A stretch of 6,030 nucleotides of DNA, from assembly GCA_903864375.1 (NCBI GenBank), contig CAIPFS010000515.1, positions 1 through 6,030 on the forward strand, read 5' to 3'. The translations under genes and the position numbers were made by a program. The DNA comes from an uncultured Verrucomicrobiota bacterium (GTDB taxonomy: Bacteria > Verrucomicrobiota > Verrucomicrobiia > Limisphaerales > UBA9464). Each line of letters opens with the position of its first letter. Position 1 is the first letter of the stretch. This document shows, in pieces, positions 5,835 to 6,030 of this stretch. A model generated the notes under the pieces. That model was not told where the DNA came from. It saw only the letters and a list, made by a program, of their open reading frames with translations, and did no database searches.

Positions 5835-6030
5835 GGCGTAGTTTCCGAGGTTGGGGAAGACGGCAGGGAGTTGGGCAGTCGGGACACCGAGCCATGAGGC
5901 CACGGTTGCCCCGTATTGATCGATGGAAGTGCTCGGAATCAAGGCACCCCGTGAGCCCGAGTCATCGGGGCCACCCAGTGACAGGTCAGGAAAGGCCCCG
6001 TAGACCGCACCGCCTTTGACCGCCCCGCCC
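5811..6030 (-). CDS. DUF1501 domain-containing protein, C-terminal 72 residues (N-terminus off the right edge)
   Basis: The minus-strand frame is open from the right edge to a TAG stop at 5813-5811 and encodes 72 residues. The order of motifs is that of the C-terminal end of DUF1501 proteins, a family related to the alkaline phosphatase/sulfatase fold and very abundant in Planctomycetota and Verrucomicrobiota: KGGAVYGAFPDLSLGGPDD, RGALIPSTSIDQYGATVASW, LGVP, then LPAVFPNLGNYA near the end. Members usually carry a twin-arginine signal at the N-terminus, which is outside this window. DUF1501 genes are often paired with a DUF1800 or DUF1553 gene, which would be expected to the right. It is convergent with the DUF1080 gene, with 173 nt between the stops. 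The identification rests on remembered family sequence and is strong for such a short piece; the biochemical function of the family is not established. Confidence 0.85.
   Translation of the reverse strand, partial: GGAVKGGAVYGAFPDLSLGGPDDSGSRGALIPSTSIDQYGATVASWLGVPTAQLPAVFPNLGNYATPNVGFV

Noticed and set aside
1..6030. Defence system, prophage, insertion sequence or CRISPR array
   Set aside because: No transposase, integrase, nuclease, toxin-antitoxin or spaced direct repeats were seen; all main genes belong to ordinary chromosomal families.

Overview
The window looks like a piece of a chromosome from a member of Verrucomicrobiota, most likely a Limisphaerales/Pedosphaera-type bacterium. This is an inference. 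It rests on high-GC coding sequence, a DUF1080 protein next to a DUF1501 protein (both families are greatly expanded in Verrucomicrobiota and Planctomycetota), few clear Shine-Dalgarno sites, and intergenic palindromic repeats of a style I associate with those genomes. No phage, transposase, CRISPR, tRNA or rRNA signal was seen.

Layout: (1) From the left edge to 1359 on the minus strand lies the N-terminal 453 residues of a CstA-type carbon starvation protein, an inner-membrane transporter; its C-terminus lies outside the window. (2) 1360-1722 is a divergent intergenic region. It holds a candidate cstA promoter whose -10 box lies only 6 nt before the ATG, an approximately 141-bp composite palindromic repeat (1497-1637), and a candidate promoter for the rightward genes. 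(3) 1723-3198 encodes an LptF/LptG-family permease, LptG-like at its N-terminus. One base after its stop codon begins (4) 3200-4942, a soluble GAF-GAF-HisKA-HATPase sensor histidine kinase, so the two are probably co-transcribed and translationally coupled. (5) 5011-5637 encodes a secreted single-domain DUF1080 (3-keto-disaccharide hydrolase family) protein. (6) 5638-5810 is a convergent intergenic region with a repeat that can fold into two mutually exclusive hairpins. (7) 5811 to the right edge, minus strand, is the last 72 residues of a DUF1501 protein, with a possible intrinsic terminator overlapping its stop codon.

Functionally, the rightward pair joins an envelope lipid-export permease subunit to a cytoplasmic sensor kinase that has no response regulator in view. 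The DUF1080 and DUF1501 proteins fit the saprophytic, polysaccharide-degrading life common in this group, and CstA fits scavenging of peptides or pyruvate under carbon limitation. I found no convincing novel multi-gene system. The most interesting signals are the two structured intergenic repeats and the permease-kinase coupling.
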